In this document: piece after piece, positions 50,757-61,453 of the stretch
Numbering within the stretch: position 1 is the first letter of the stretch
Layout of the letters: the number at the start of each line of letters is the position of its first letter
DNA from: Trileptium ribeirensis
Lineage: Eukaryota > Nematoda > Enoplea > Enoplida > Thoracostomopsidae
Assembly (NCBI GenBank): GCA_030248225.1
Contig: JASANE010020335.1
Coordinates: forward strand, 1-64,000
DNA: 64,000 nt
Reading direction: 5' to 3'
The notes under the pieces: generated by a model
Seen by the model: the letters and a program-made list of their open reading frames with translations, nothing else
What the model was told of the DNA's origin: nothing
Databases searched by the model: none
Position numbers and translations under genes: made by a program

Positions 50757-52127
50757 TCGCAAGAAGAGGGAAGAATAATAGATGCGGTGGTCCCAGGATT
50801 CCGGCTAGAGTCATTACTGTTGAATATTACCAAATCAAATTAAATAGTTAACAACGCCCGGATCCTTCCAACTTTACACGTTGTCGACGACAGCAGTCAA
50901 TTCTAATTAGGTCAAGAATTTGATATTAATACTTGCAGTGCTTCTGCGATGTTGTTAGGATCTTTTTTATTAAGCTCGTAATTAATCTTTACGAAACTAA
51001 AGTGCCATATTCTTCACGAATGATTGGATTATTCTTTGCTAAGGTAAAGTCAAGCAAACAAATATTTGTATATATATCTTCTTTTATACAAATACTTATA
51101 TGCATGTTTCTACCAATTTACACTGAACAGTTTGCTTTTGCTTCACTGTAGACACTTGTGCTCAATGTCTAAATACCTCTTTAACTGCATTAACTTTGCT
51201 TTGTATAATTACAAATGTTGAAGTGAACATGTCACATACGAAGCGCATCATGAGAAACGTGCGTGAATCTATTTCTAGTGTGCCTTTTATGGCGGTCTGG
51301 AGGATTATTTTACACCGGTATCGACCAGTGGCGCAGATTCCTCCTGAACATTGGAACTTAGAAGAAATTGGAGGTCAATTTTCGTACCTGCCATAAAATT
51401 GCACCTTGATTTTGACGCTAGGATACTTATACAGAAAGATCATGACATCAAATGGCATAAACATTTTTGGAGAATCCATACGCCATCACCCGTGATCTGC
51501 GCCTATGCGACCAGCGTCGATACATTTTTATATCCAAAAATACTAAATCCTTGCGAGGTGCACCAGATTAAACTAATTAAGCTTAACGATAGTAATTATG
51601 CATGGCATGGAATTTGTACAAGTATTAAAAATGGATCTTTTGCTTAAAAATGGCACTTCTATGTCAATTCTCAGATACTGTCTACGGTTATAGTATTAGA
51701 CAAGAGAGTATATATATTTAATTCATAAACATGTCATATGATGTCATAGTCTTCAACCAATTTCCAACATACGGTAAGATACTGAACTGTGCTAACCTGT
51801 CAGATGACTGGCATTTTGAGTATCGCTCAGTGCTCTAAAAAGAACAAATTATATTTGAAAAAATGGTGTATGGCTACACATTTATTCATGATAAAAGTTT
51901 AAGAACCGTAAGGGCCGGTTAGAATCTTTTAAAATCTAGAACCGTTTTTGCGAATTCAAAACATTTTTCTGGATGACGCAGTTATGTTGCCTCATGTCTT
52001 AACTAAAAGCATTATTATATACAATTAGTAGGCAGGCTGTTATGCGATACCTACAGGAATATGAAGCAAAATATGTTAAAAGAAAAGGTGTGCTCATCAT
52101 TGAGTGCGAAATTAAACTGACCCCGTG

Positions 52128-52508
52128 CAGGGCCGTCTCAAGCTCATTGTGGCCTGTGGGCTGATGGTTTGATGTGGCCTGTTTGCCGAAAACGTTTCAG
52201 ATACTGGTATGTTCCACTAGCTCACATTCACTAATTCTCTATACTGTGGCACAGAAAACACTTCACAAATACTATGACCAATATACATTTTAACAAATAC
52301 CAATTATATTTCATGTCGTTTCTTACCTTTGCATGTTGTCTGTCTGTATCCACCTATCAGTTCCTACAAATCTTTCTTACGGCTCTTCATTTCAGCAAAT
52401 GTGTCCACTAATTGGCATTAAAACTTATGCAGTCGCCCAAAAATGGCCTGTCCCCAAAGGTGGCCTGTGGGCTATAGCCCAGTTAGCCCTACCCTAGAGC
52501 CGGGCCTG
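52128..52508 (+). mobile_element. 381-bp hAT-like MITE with perfect target duplication
   Basis: Ends CAGGGCCGTCTCAAG and CTAGAGCCGGGCCTG are inverted repeats. The octamer ACCCCGTG flanks both sides exactly (52120-52127 and 52509-52516). CAGGG-type ends and the 8-bp duplication identify a hAT-type insertion. It contains no ORF of note and carries several 'gtggcctgtgggct' motifs near both ends. Confidence 0.92.
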
Positions 52509-53282
52509 ACCCCGTGTTAAACTGACGTTGCTTGCTATTTGACTACATACCAAAATTCAAATATATTCAAATATCAGTTTCTACGTTAAAATAATCGAAA
52601 TCACGTTGGAGAGAAAAAGGTTATTCTGTACTCTAACGTAGACCGGGTTTGATAGAATGGAGGTTTTTCGGGTGTACGTCTCCTCATGGGGGTAACTTGG
52701 ACCCTCCCTGATTTGGGTTGGTTAGGCAACCGTAATAGGCATGAGAACAAAACTGTGGTTCGAGCTACTCCTTTCATACCCCCAAAAACAAAATGTAGGG
52801 AATTAGTGCATGATGCGCTGTCCTCGAATGAGGAGGGTAGGATCAGGAACGCCATTGTCATATATCACAGCTGTCCATTAGAGTGCAGAGATTTCCCTTC
52901 AATACTTTTGCAACTTGCTAGCACATCTCCAAAATTTGGTTATGTTGATCTATTTCTGCACGTCATCCGAGCAAATTGTTTCGTTTTCTAAAGCTTCACT
53001 CTTTTAGTTTATGTTGATCGCGTGTATTATAAGCTTGAACATCAGCACATTCCTACTGCGGTTATATCAGATTGAGGCAATATTCAGAAAAACAGAATAC
53101 AACTGAAGTTCAATGACAAATTGAAACTGTTCGCCATGCCGTTCTCGACATACAAAGCCTAAGCAATAGTGTTAGCCTAAGCTAAGGTTCTTATATGAGA
53201 CAATCACTAATCCTAAGTCGGGGGCTATCTACTCCGAACCCCCGGTCTAAGCTGTTGTTTTTGTAACGTTACAGCGTAACGC

Positions 53283-54094
53283 CCCTCAGGGTATTTGTGA
53301 ACTAACGGATTATTGCAACATATATAGTAAAACATGTTTGATTGCTGTTGTTGCTAAGGAGCGGAAAATTTTAACAATATATCTGTGTTTCTAAGAGAAC
53401 GTTAAGACAAGAAGATTAAATAAATTGTACTCAGGCAACAGTCTGCCGTGAACTATTAGACAACCACGGGATGACTGGCATTGTTCAATTTTTAGCATCC
53501 TACATTGGCAAAACGATTTTCTAACATGGTATATATTACTGTTACGAACACTGTTATATATGCCGCTAAAGCTATTATAGTACAACTAAACTATGAAATT
53601 AAAACCAACTGTTACGTGATATTTAGGTTATTTAAAATGGACATTTACACAACGTATAGGGTAAACCCAACAGAGATAAGTTCACATATTGTGGTTACAT
53701 CGATCTGCAGTATAACATGTTACAAAATATTTTTCGATAATACCGTAGAGTGCCCTCATATAGCAACAATTTGTTCCTTCGTTTGGTTATATAGACATGT
53801 CGGTCGAGAATTTCATTGTCATGATGGAAAATCGACAAATTAAAGGCTTCAATAACCTGTAAACGTTTTCACATATTTTGCTGCGAAGCGTGAAGGCGGT
53901 GAATAGGGCATACAATATTAGTACGACATTTAGTTCAGATCAACCCGAAGAAAAGATTTAGGTCAGAGATAAACATAAGTTAGACTTGAGCAAATTGGAC
54001 CAACTATGCATCTGCAAAGAAACGATTAATAGCGTTTGTTGTCAAGTTTAGGCAGAAAGAACCACTGTTGACTGTTGTACATCTAGCGCAAACA
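53283..54094. other. Unassigned segment
   Basis: 0.8 kb of AT-rich sequence. The ORF 53505-53843 shows no family features and no splice context. No collagen exon was seen here. Confidence 0.5.
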
Positions 54095-54352
54095 GAGGGT
54101 TTAGTTAATCACTGCTGAAAGGTGGCAGCTTAAAAGCGTATGGGTAGTAGATCTAACATTGATCATCACAATCTCTTTGAGGTTTTATTTAATCCCTGCT
54201 GAAAGGTGGCAGCTTAAAAGCGTTTGGGTAGTAGTTCTAACATTGATCATCACAATCTCTTTGAGGGTTTATTTAATCCCTGCTGAAACGTTGCAGCTTA
54301 AAAGCGTTTGGGTAGTAGTTCTAACATTGATCATCACAATCTCTTTGAGGGT
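54095..54352 (+). repeat. 84-bp tandem repeat, three copies
   Basis: The phrase CTGCTGAAAGGTGGCAGCTT recurs at 54112, 54196 and 54280 (period 84), with the rest of the unit nearly identical. Since 84 is a multiple of three, one frame stays open across it; I see no reason to call it a gene. Confidence 0.93.
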
Positions 54353-54736
54353 TTAACAATTGTCGAAATATACCTCCATCATTAGCGTTCTATGTTTATT
54401 GCAAGGTGGTACTTACTAAAGATTGTTAAAACAAATTGCTTCAGCAGATCGTCATCAATTCCGTAACCCTAAAATAATAGAAAATATGATATATTAATGT
54501 TGCCCTCTTACGTCTGTTTTTTAATTACGCGTGATGGTTAACAATTTTTCATGAAGGGTAAGCCTACATTGAAATGGATGTATTCTTCAGCAAATTCCGC
54601 TATAGATATTATAGACCAACACTTAACTAGTCATGTTTACCATTTAGATAGCAAATATTCAACCATTGATAAAACTTTCATCTTTAAAATACATCGGTGC
54701 ATATTAATGAATATCAAGATTTCTCTAAGCAAAACA

Positions 54737-54900
54737 AATGTATAGTTATGATCGATAACTTATGTTGATGGAGATATGCTTTATGTAAATTTTCTTTTAG
54801 CTATTTTCTGGGTATATAATCTTTTTGAACTTCTTCGTTTCTCACTTACGCTAACGTTATTACAGACAGATTGCGTTGTACTGTTTCTTGTAACGTTATC
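54737..54900 (+). repeat. Leader repeat, first copy
   Basis: Starts AATGTATAGTTATGATCGAT and ends TTCTTGTAACGTTATC. It contains a TATA-like 'gtatataatc' and a 3'-splice-like 'ctaacgttattacag'. It lies directly before the ORF start at 54919. Likely the 5' terminal repeat (A1) of the element. Confidence 0.95.
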
Positions 54901-54918
54901 AAGTTTTTTCATAACGAA

Positions 54919-57507
54919 ATGCCCAAGCGTTCTCGTAAATCCAAGGAGCGACATTCTCGTTCTTCTGACTCCAGTTCGCTGGCTTCTTCTGCGTCGAACG
55001 TCAAAAGTTCTGATTTGCGTTTTAAATCTAACATTGAACATGTTCGTTTTTTGCGTACACTTGATAAGCGTATTAGATCCTGTATTACCATTACTACTGA
55101 ATATAAAAGTCGCGGTTCTAAAATGGGGAAGCTGCTTAAGCAACTTAACAAGTGTAAGAAAAGTATCAAGCGTCGGAGGAAGGATATTTTGCTTTCGGAC
55201 ACTTTAGGTTTTAAGGCCGCATCAGTGCTCTCGAAATCTCGCGCTCTTGGTTTTTCGGAAACGGAGAGTCTTGTGGTTGGCATGAAGGCGTGTCAGGCAA
55301 CTCCGGGTACGTCGGAAATGTCGGAAACGTTGCGGCCCTTTCGTGGAGGCCGAGGTCTGGCGGGAGTCGGGCCTCGGCGCAGATTCTTCGGTCCTAATCG
55401 CCCAGCAACGTCCCGGGACATCTGCTTCTTGTGCGGCAGCTCGGGGCATTTTGTCTCCAGCTGTCCCAAAAACGCGCTCCCTCAACCGTCACTTCCGGAT
55501 AGTGTTTCGTGTCTCGTCCGGAATTTGGATTTGGTGCCAACATCGCAAAAGCTGCTTGAAGGTGAGCTATTTGTTTTGATTAATTTTCATAGGAGCCTCT
55601 GTTCTATTAATGGAGTTAAAGGTCGTCTTTGTACGCATTCAGATTTTTGGCGGGAATATGCTGATAACCCGTTGATTATCTCCACCGTGTCGTCTGGTTA
55701 TGTTCTTCCGATTTTGGGATGTGTGCCCTATCTTAAACAATCCAATAATCTGTCTGCCCTACAAAACGTTTTGTTTGTTGAACAGGAAATTTCCTCTTTC
55801 CTCGAGAGAGGTATTGTTCATCGAGTTTCTGCTCAGTCTGCACGTTGTGTTAGCCCTTTGTCTGTAGCTCATAGCAGTAATAAACTTAGATTTATTCTTG
55901 ACTGTTCAGTGCTTAACCATTATATAGCTCGGTTTAAGTTTAGTCTGGAGGGTGTCGAAAAAATTCTTTCTTACCTTCGTCCCGGTTGGGTCATGGCTAA
56001 ACTTGACTTGAAAAGTGGTTATTTTCACGTGGATATTCATGATAAGTTCCGCAAATATTTGGCGTTTTCCTGGGATTTTGGTCATGGGGATGAAACATTT
56101 GTTTTTACTGTTTTGCCTTTTGGCATATCATCGGCTCCATACATTTTCAACAAAATCATGCGCGTGTTTACTAAGAAGTGGCGTTCGGCTGGTTTATGCT
56201 GTCTATGGTTTTTTGATGATGCTTTGTTACTCGCTGATTCTGATGAAAATCTTCTAAAGTTTTTAGTCTTAGCTCTAAATGACTTGAAACGCGCTGGTTT
56301 TGTCGTTAATGTAGAAAAGTCTGTACTGCGGCCTGTGTCTAACATAGAATTTCTTGGTTTTGGTATTGACTCGGTTACCTATGAGGTGTATATACCTCCA
56401 CGTAAAGTTATTTCGCTCTCCCGATTATGCCATTCGCTCTTAGTTCAAGCATCTGTATCGGCTAGAGAAGTTTTGCGCTTTGCCGGTTTAGTTATGTCAT
56501 GCTCTCTGGTTTTTCAAAACACTGCGTTATTGCGTACTCGCCGGTTGTATATGTTTGTGGCATGTGCCCGCGATTGGGATTCGGGGCTGACGGTTTCTCC
56601 TTCTGTTAGGAGTGACCTTCTTTTTTGGCAAAAATTTTTCGACTGTTCGACATCTCGTAAAATTTCTACTCCTTTGCAGTTCGACTGTGTAGTTTCTTCA
56701 GATGCGAGTCACGTAGCAGGGGCTGCTGTTCTATCTACCGGTCGGGGACCGTGTAATATCAGTCATTATTCATTCAATCCATTCGAGGTAGCTCAATCTT
56801 CTACTTACAGAGAATTATTGGCTGCTGTAGAGGGTCTACGTGTTTTCCGCCAAGACTTGCAGGGCAAGTATGTTCTATGGCGGGTTGATTCACAGTCGGC
56901 GTTTTATATTTTACGGCGTGGGAGCATGAAACAACAGCTTCATAATTTGGCTCTGGAGTTTGATGTTTTGTCCCGGGAACATGATCTATCTATTCACGTT
57001 ATGTGGATACCAAGGACTCTAAATTCTGTGGCAGATTTTTATTCCAAGTGGAAAGATACGGATGATTGGGGTATTTCTTTTTCCCTTTTTAAAGTATTAT
57101 GTAATAGATTTGGACCTTTGTCCGTAGATTTATTCGCGTCGGCCAAGAATCATAAGTTACCCCGTTTTTTCTCTCGATTTCATTCTTATGGTACGGCTGG
57201 TATTAATGCCTTTAATTTTTCATGGCACAGAGAGAGGGCGTGGGCGGTACCACCACCGAAGCTTGTGCCTTCTGTTTTAGAAAAATTTATGCATGATGGT
57301 CATTACATGGTACTGATCGTTCCTTTCTGGCCTTCTGCCGTATATTTTCCGTTACTTGTTTCCCATTGCCATTTTGCACCTTTCGTTCGGCAGTGGTTTA
57401 TCATTCGCCATGCCCAGCGTTTCATTATCCCTGGTTCTCGGACCACTGTTTTTGGGAATCCTGGCTACAGATTGTCATTGTTGGTCTGCATCTGTGAAAA
57501 TTATTGA
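54919..57507 (+). CDS. Gag-like/RT/RNase H polyprotein of the DIRS/Ngaro element
   Basis: I chose the ATG at 54919 (MPKRSRKSKERHSRSS) because upstream codons of the open frame lie in the repeat. 862 residues. In order: a basic Ser-rich, Gag-like N-terminus; a zinc knuckle CFLCGSSGHFVSSC (C-x2-C-x4-H-x4-C, about residues 168-182); reverse transcriptase with RFILDCSVLN, AKLDLKSGYFHV, LPFGISSAP and the catalytic box WFFDDALLLAD (about 429-439); RNase H with SSDASH, YRELLAA, RVDSQSAF and ADFYSKW supplying the acidic residues; then the DLFASxxN...W...WAVPPPKL block common behind RNase H in DIRS-group elements. The frame is intact. FFDD in place of the usual YxDD may lower activity or be natural. 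Expressed together with the recombinase, it would make extrachromosomal DNA that is integrated by recombination. Confidence 0.94.
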   Translation: MPKRSRKSKERHSRSSDSSSLASSASNVKSSDLRFKSNIEHVRFLRTLDKRIRSCITITTEYKSRGSKMGKLLKQLNKCKKSIKRRRKDILLSDTLGFKAASVLSKSRALGFSETESLVVGMKACQATPGTSEMSETLRPFRGGRGLAGVGPRRRFFGPNRPATSRDICFLCGSSGHFVSSCPKNALPQPSLPDSVSCLVRNLDLVPTSQKLLEGELFVLINFHRSLCSINGVKGRLCTHSDFWREYADNPLIISTVSSGYVLPILGCVPYLKQSNNLSALQNVLFVEQEISSFLERGIVHRVSAQSARCVSPLSVAHSSNKLRFILDCSVLNHYIARFKFSLEGVEKILSYLRPGWVMAKLDLKSGYFHVDIHDKFRKYLAFSWDFGHGDETFVFTVLPFGISSAPYIFNKIMRVFTKKWRSAGLCCLWFFDDALLLADSDENLLKFLVLALNDLKRAGFVVNVEKSVLRPVSNIEFLGFGIDSVTYEVYIPPRKVISLSRLCHSLLVQASVSAREVLRFAGLVMSCSLVFQNTALLRTRRLYMFVACARDWDSGLTVSPSVRSDLLFWQKFFDCSTSRKISTPLQFDCVVSSDASHVAGAAVLSTGRGPCNISHYSFNPFEVAQSSTYRELLAAVEGLRVFRQDLQGKYVLWRVDSQSAFYILRRGSMKQQLHNLALEFDVLSREHDLSIHVMWIPRTLNSVADFYSKWKDTDDWGISFSLFKVLCNRFGPLSVDLFASAKNHKLPRFFSRFHSYGTAGINAFNFSWHRERAWAVPPPKLVPSVLEKFMHDGHYMVLIVPFWPSAVYFPLLVSHCHFAPFVRQWFIIRHAQRFIIPGSRTTVFGNPGYRLSLLVCICENY

Positions 57508-57620
57508 GTATTCCGGTTTTCTTTTTCGTCTTCTTTCCGTTACTTACATTCTATTATATACAGCAACAGCTGGTTCTCACCGATTATAACAGGGATTATC
57601 CCGTAGTTATACGGAGGGAT

Positions 57621-57783
57621 AATGTATAGTTATGATCGATAACTTATGTTGATGGAGATATGCTTTATGTAAATTTTCTTTTAGCTATTTTCTGGGTATA
57701 TAATCTTTTGAACTTCTTCGTTTCTCACTTACGCTAACGTTATTACAGACAGATTGCGTTGTACTGTTTCTTGTAACGTTATC
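57621..57783 (+). repeat. Leader repeat, second copy, between RT and recombinase
   Basis: Same as 54737-54900 with one T missing. It is followed by a C-rich and T-rich stretch (CCCGCCCACCCACCCTTTAT) and two AG acceptor-like sites (TTTTAG, ATTGCAG) just before the recombinase frame. In Ngaro-type elements the internal copy of the 5' repeat lies 3' of the recombinase, so its place here is unexpected. Confidence 0.95.
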
Positions 57784-57842
57784 CCGCCCACCCACCCTTT
57801 ATTTTAGGCCTCATATTGCAGTCCACTTGGTTTGTTCAATCT

Positions 57843-58769
57843 ATGTCCGTTGCTGCGGGATTGCCGGAGCTTTCAATTTTGGCTGGAGCTATGATCAATT
57901 CAATTGCTGTGTCGTCGATCAAGGCTTACCTCTTGTACGCAAATCAATTTGCAAATTGGTTTTTTCCGGTGTTTCCGAACAAATCGCCGTTTCCTGTGAA
58001 CGCGTTCGCTGCGGCTCTTTTTTTATGTCATAAGTTACAGCACATGGGCGCCTCGAATACTGTAAGTATCGTTGCGGCTGCATTATCTTGGGTAAACTCA
58101 TTTCTTTGTGAAGGTGAGGATATTTTAAAAGATAAGTTATTTTTTAAATGTATTACTGGATTAAAGAAGGCCGTGGCTTGTCCAGTCCGGAAAAAGTCAC
58201 CTTTTCTTCCGCAACATATTCAGCGTATTCTAGCTTTTCCCTGCCTACCTTCGGCGGATTTATCAGCTTTGCGCTTAGGCGTTTTAGTTTCTTTTGGTTA
58301 CTTCGGTTTTCTTCGATTTAATGACATCCAAAATTTAAATTTTGGCAATGTTTTGGATTTGTCCTCTCATCTTCAGATTAATATTTTATCCAGTAAAACG
58401 GATCAACTCAGGGAGGGGAATTACATTGTTATTGCTGCCTCTGGTGGCTCTCCTTGTCCTGTACACATATTCAGACGTTATAGAGAGGCGATGGCTGCGC
58501 ATTCTTCTACTCCCTTAAATGATGTACCTTTGTTGCAGACATTCCGTTTTTCTAAATCCCTCCAGTCCCTTTTACCTACAGGTAAGCGTTTGACCTATGA
58601 CTGTGCAAATAAAATCGTTAAAAGTGCAGCAGGATCCATAGGTTTAGACACCTCTGCTTTTGCTACGCATAGTTTGCGTGCTGGTGGGGCTTCGTCTGCC
58701 GCTCGCAATTTATTGTGCATACAGACTATACTTTTTGCTTTTCGTAAAGCAAACTTTTGTCAACGCTAA
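57843..58769 (+). pseudogene. Tyrosine recombinase of the DIRS/Ngaro element, C-terminally truncated
   Basis: The frame is open from at least 57816; the first ATG is 57843. An N-terminal helical core-binding region (AGLPELSILAGAMINSIAVS onward) is followed by the catalytic fold: YFGFLRFNDIQNL with the first Arg (about 58313), SSKTDQLREGNY with the beta-hairpin Lys (about 58390), and ATHSLRAGGASSAA with the HxxR box (about 58668-58680). The ORF then runs only 26 residues more, through sequence unlike the family, and stops; the usual second His/Trp and nucleophilic Tyr are absent. This looks like a 3' truncation or frameshift, so this copy should be unable to recombine. Confidence 0.92.
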
Positions 58770-58833
58770 TCAACGGCTAACAGTGAACTGCCTCTTTACT
58801 TAGATTGTCGTAGTAAAAGAATTATAACAGTAC

Positions 58834-58905
58834 CCGTTGGCCTTTGTTCCCTTGCGGTCCAGCCTTTCCCTGTTGTCCTCTGGGTCCTGGATGGCCAGTG
58901 TCACC
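58834..58905 (-). CDS. Collagen exon, 72 bp (eight Gly-X-Y triplets)
   Basis: Acceptor TTTTTAG at 58906-58907 and donor CGG/GTACTG at 58833. It encodes GDTGHPGPRGQQGKAGPQGN followed by KGQR, eight uninterrupted Gly-X-Y triplets that form part of a collagen triple helix. It starts with an intact Gly codon, as exons in fibrillar collagen genes do. It is the most 3' collagen exon in the window; downstream exons must lie beyond the tyrosine-recombinase element, and I found none between 42 and 54.7 kb. Confidence 0.93.
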
Positions 58906-61408
58906 CTAAAAAGACTATAAACTGTTAGACCTGTTCTGGCAAGACTAGAGTCGATGGAGGTCGACCCAACTGAAGAGTGTGATATTTTTTAGTTTTTGTA
59001 TACATTTGTATTTTGTATATTTTTTATTTTCGTTCAACGCACCAGGTGGGTCGAAAACATGATACACCACACCCATGTTGTTGGACCACCACATCTAGAC
59101 ATTTCAGGTTTTCTAATCACCGACTTAAACCCAACACATGTTTTTGAACCATCAAATTCAGATCCACTCTTCCCTTACCTTTTCGATCCACCGTTTCAGA
59201 CCCTGCCCAGGTTTTCGACCAACTTTTCCAAACCCCCCCCTGGGTTTTCGACCCACTTTTTTAGACCCTCCCCTGTTTTTCGACCCGCTTATTCAGACAC
59301 GCCCAGGTTGTCGACCCATTAAATTTTTTAATTTAGTGGGTCAAAATGGGGGAAGAGAGGGTACTGACGAAAACTACAGCGATGAACCGCGGTCGATTAT
59401 ATACAAGAGCTGAATAGTGTTACATTCTTTCGATTCCTGGTATCAGGAATTAAGCGATTATACAAAAATTATCGTAAGTAGAGGGTATCATGCTCTCTGA
59501 GTTTGCGAGGTCAGATATAAAATATAGAACTTTCTGTTGATTTTTCAAGTATATCGAAAAACCAACCTAGCAAGCAGTATTTAATTAACGAGTAGACTCT
59601 TTTTTGCAAAAACATAACATCTTTTTATCACGGCCATTCCGTAAGCTGGTTATACGCCGTGGGCCTTGAAATCAACTCATAATTTCACACATTTTCCTTT
59701 GACTATTTTGGAAAAATCATAACAATTGCCATTTGGCTTCAGATACAGTTGCGAGATAAGAGTCGTTCCCCGCTTGCCTTTCTTTCTGGTGTCCGCACTC
59801 CAACCCATATAAAGAGTTAAGCTTTTACTGCAAGAGGACAAAGTGACACTCTAAAGTATATAAACGCGCAGTTATGAACAAAAGTAAAAACAACGTCAAA
59901 TAAATATCTAACAAATCTAATCTATGCACGTGAATCCATATTCAAGAATTCATATATATATTTTTAATCAGAAATGTCACAGGCATCATTTAATAAGAAA
60001 ACGCAAAGTTTCGCATTTTAAATGCATTCGATAGCCATGTGCACTTACATACTGTAGTTATGCAGCGTACTACACATTGCGTCAAAGTTTTAGCAATAAA
60101 TTTTTTGTTGCTACGCTAAATTTATGTAGCAGACATTGACCAGATAGCTATAAAACGCGTGATTACACTTTCAAACGCTGCTGGATAAACTGTATCATTT
60201 TCAGAAATGTGGCCCAACGTATGTAGCAGATTTTCTAGAAGTGATACAGATCGTGAGAGCTTTTTTTCACAATGTTTTCCGCATGATGCTCCGGCTGCAT
60301 ATATTTCGCAGTGAGCGCTCAATTAGGTTTAAATACACCAAATTTTAGCCATAAATCCTGCGTAAAGTTAAAAATGACAGTGATAATATTCTGTTTTGTA
60401 TGCATTAGAAAATAATTCGAAGATTCATGAACATGAAGAATCGTTTATAGGTTTCTCGGCTGTTTAATAGATGGGATTGTCTTCAAGCTTAAGTGAAATT
60501 ATTAATTAAAATGACGACGCGCCCCAAGAAGGTCATGATCTGAGTCATATATCATTCCAATTTTGTAAGTTCGACCACCCGAAATCTCATTGAAATCGCT
60601 CAGAACCCTGTTGGTGTATCCGTCTTTAGCAGAGAATTTTAATCTACTCAATACATTTATTATTGACTGTTGTTTGCTCAGCAACAAATACTAATGGGAG
60701 CACCAAACAGATTTTAAAAAATTTGGGAAAAGTGTCTGTTGATATTCACTTAAAATCGTACGTTTTGAATATCTGAAACCAAATAAACACATCGTTTTTA
60801 TGTAACAAAGTAGAAACCGTGAAAAAATTTTACATTCTGTTCTAAATATACTACCAAACATCCAATATAGCGATAAGTAGTAGGGATTCTTTCGCTTTTA
60901 GATATTACACATAACATTGACCGCAATGAGAGCATCGTTTAGGGCGTCAATTTTTTGGTCGTATAATGATTGTTTTGTTGGAATTCTGTGCAACTGTTGC
61001 ACACACTTTGGCCGTCGCCAGAACTAAAATGTTGGCAAAAACTTAAAGCCGTATAGATTATTTAAACAAGACTAAGTTCCAAAAAGCATTTTTCAGGCAA
61101 CCACCAACAACATGAGTAAATATATCCTTATAGCAACGAGTCACAGCAGTTTTGATTTTTTCGTTTATGATATAGCTTGCTAAACATTGTAAAAGTATTT
61201 TTCATGTAACGGGACTACAAAATTCTAGCTATTTTCACACACAGTATATGGCGGAAACAGGTCTGTAGAACGCACGAAATTCAAACCCAATGACTTCCGT
61301 CATACCAGGTTGTCAATCTAGTTTTACGCTAACATTTAATCAAACGGCTTAAGTCATAATGCGTATTAATGGCTTTAATACAGGTAGGTAAATACAATAT
61401 CTGGATAC
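58906..61408. other. Collagen intron between the 45- and 72-bp exons
   Basis: 2.5 kb. It contains the TCGACCC minisatellite at 59043-59320. Minus-strand ORFs 60122-60322 and 60502-60687 show no Gly-X-Y pattern and no known domain. No other exon was found. Confidence 0.6.
59043..59320 (+). repeat. Imperfect 31-33 bp minisatellite built on TTTTCGACCC
   Basis: At least four units of the form 'gttttcgacccactttttnagaccctccc(c)tg' from about 59180 to 59320, with weaker copies upstream. The array is bounded by GTGGGTCGAAAAC at 59045 and GTTGTCGACCCA near 59306, an inverted pair. Apparent Phe/Pro-rich ORFs are artefacts. Confidence 0.8.
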
Positions 61409-61453
61409 CTTTGGTCCGGGAGCACCTTTAGGACCAGGATGTCCTTTCTTGCC
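61409..61453 (-). CDS. Collagen exon, 45 bp (five Gly-X-Y triplets)
   Basis: Acceptor TTACAG at 61454-61455 and donor AAG/GTATCC at 61408. It encodes GKKGHPGPKGAPGPK. 45 bp is one of the standard exon sizes of fibrillar collagens (45, 54, 99, 108). In frame with the neighbouring exons. Confidence 0.95.

Larger units (their letters stand above)
47962..53282. mobile_element. 5.3-kb block bounded by long inverted repeats
   Basis: Left arm about 47962-48115 and right arm about 53133-53282 are inverted copies. Both contain, read in the left-to-right sense of the right arm, CCATGCCGTTCTCG, GCCTAAGCTAAGG, CCTAAGTCGGG and TCTAAGCTGTT, and end in a palindromic GTAACGTTACxGxGTAACG-like terminus. This is the structure of a large DNA transposon or foldback element. 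The inside holds G-rich sequence (48570-48620), a 55-bp tandem duplication, a 381-bp hAT MITE and no domain I recognise. No target duplication was found. Confidence 0.65.
54737..58790 (+). mobile_element. DIRS/Ngaro-type tyrosine-recombinase retrotransposon, 3'-truncated
   Basis: About 4 kb, plus strand, antisense to the collagen gene in whose intron it sits. Order: 164-bp repeat; ORF with zinc knuckle, RT and RNase H; the same repeat again; tyrosine recombinase ORF. There is no aspartic protease or integrase, as expected for this order. The two repeats differ by about one base in 164, so the copy is young. The recombinase ends before its catalytic tyrosine, and the split direct repeats expected at the 3' end are missing. 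It stops within about 45 bases of a collagen splice donor. Confidence 0.9.

Noticed and set aside
51196..51647. Pair of plus-strand ORFs inside the 5.3-kb block
   Set aside because: Considered as a transposase, but I could not find any catalytic or DNA-binding motif; left unassigned.
54781..55485. Minus-strand ORFs
   Set aside because: Shadows of the intact DIRS/Ngaro polyprotein frame.
59138..59413. Pro/Phe-rich plus-strand ORFs
   Set aside because: Translations of the TTTTCGACCC minisatellite.
60122..60687. Two minus-strand ORFs in the collagen intron
   Set aside because: No Gly-X-Y pattern, no recognisable domain and no convincing splice sites in phase with the collagen exons.
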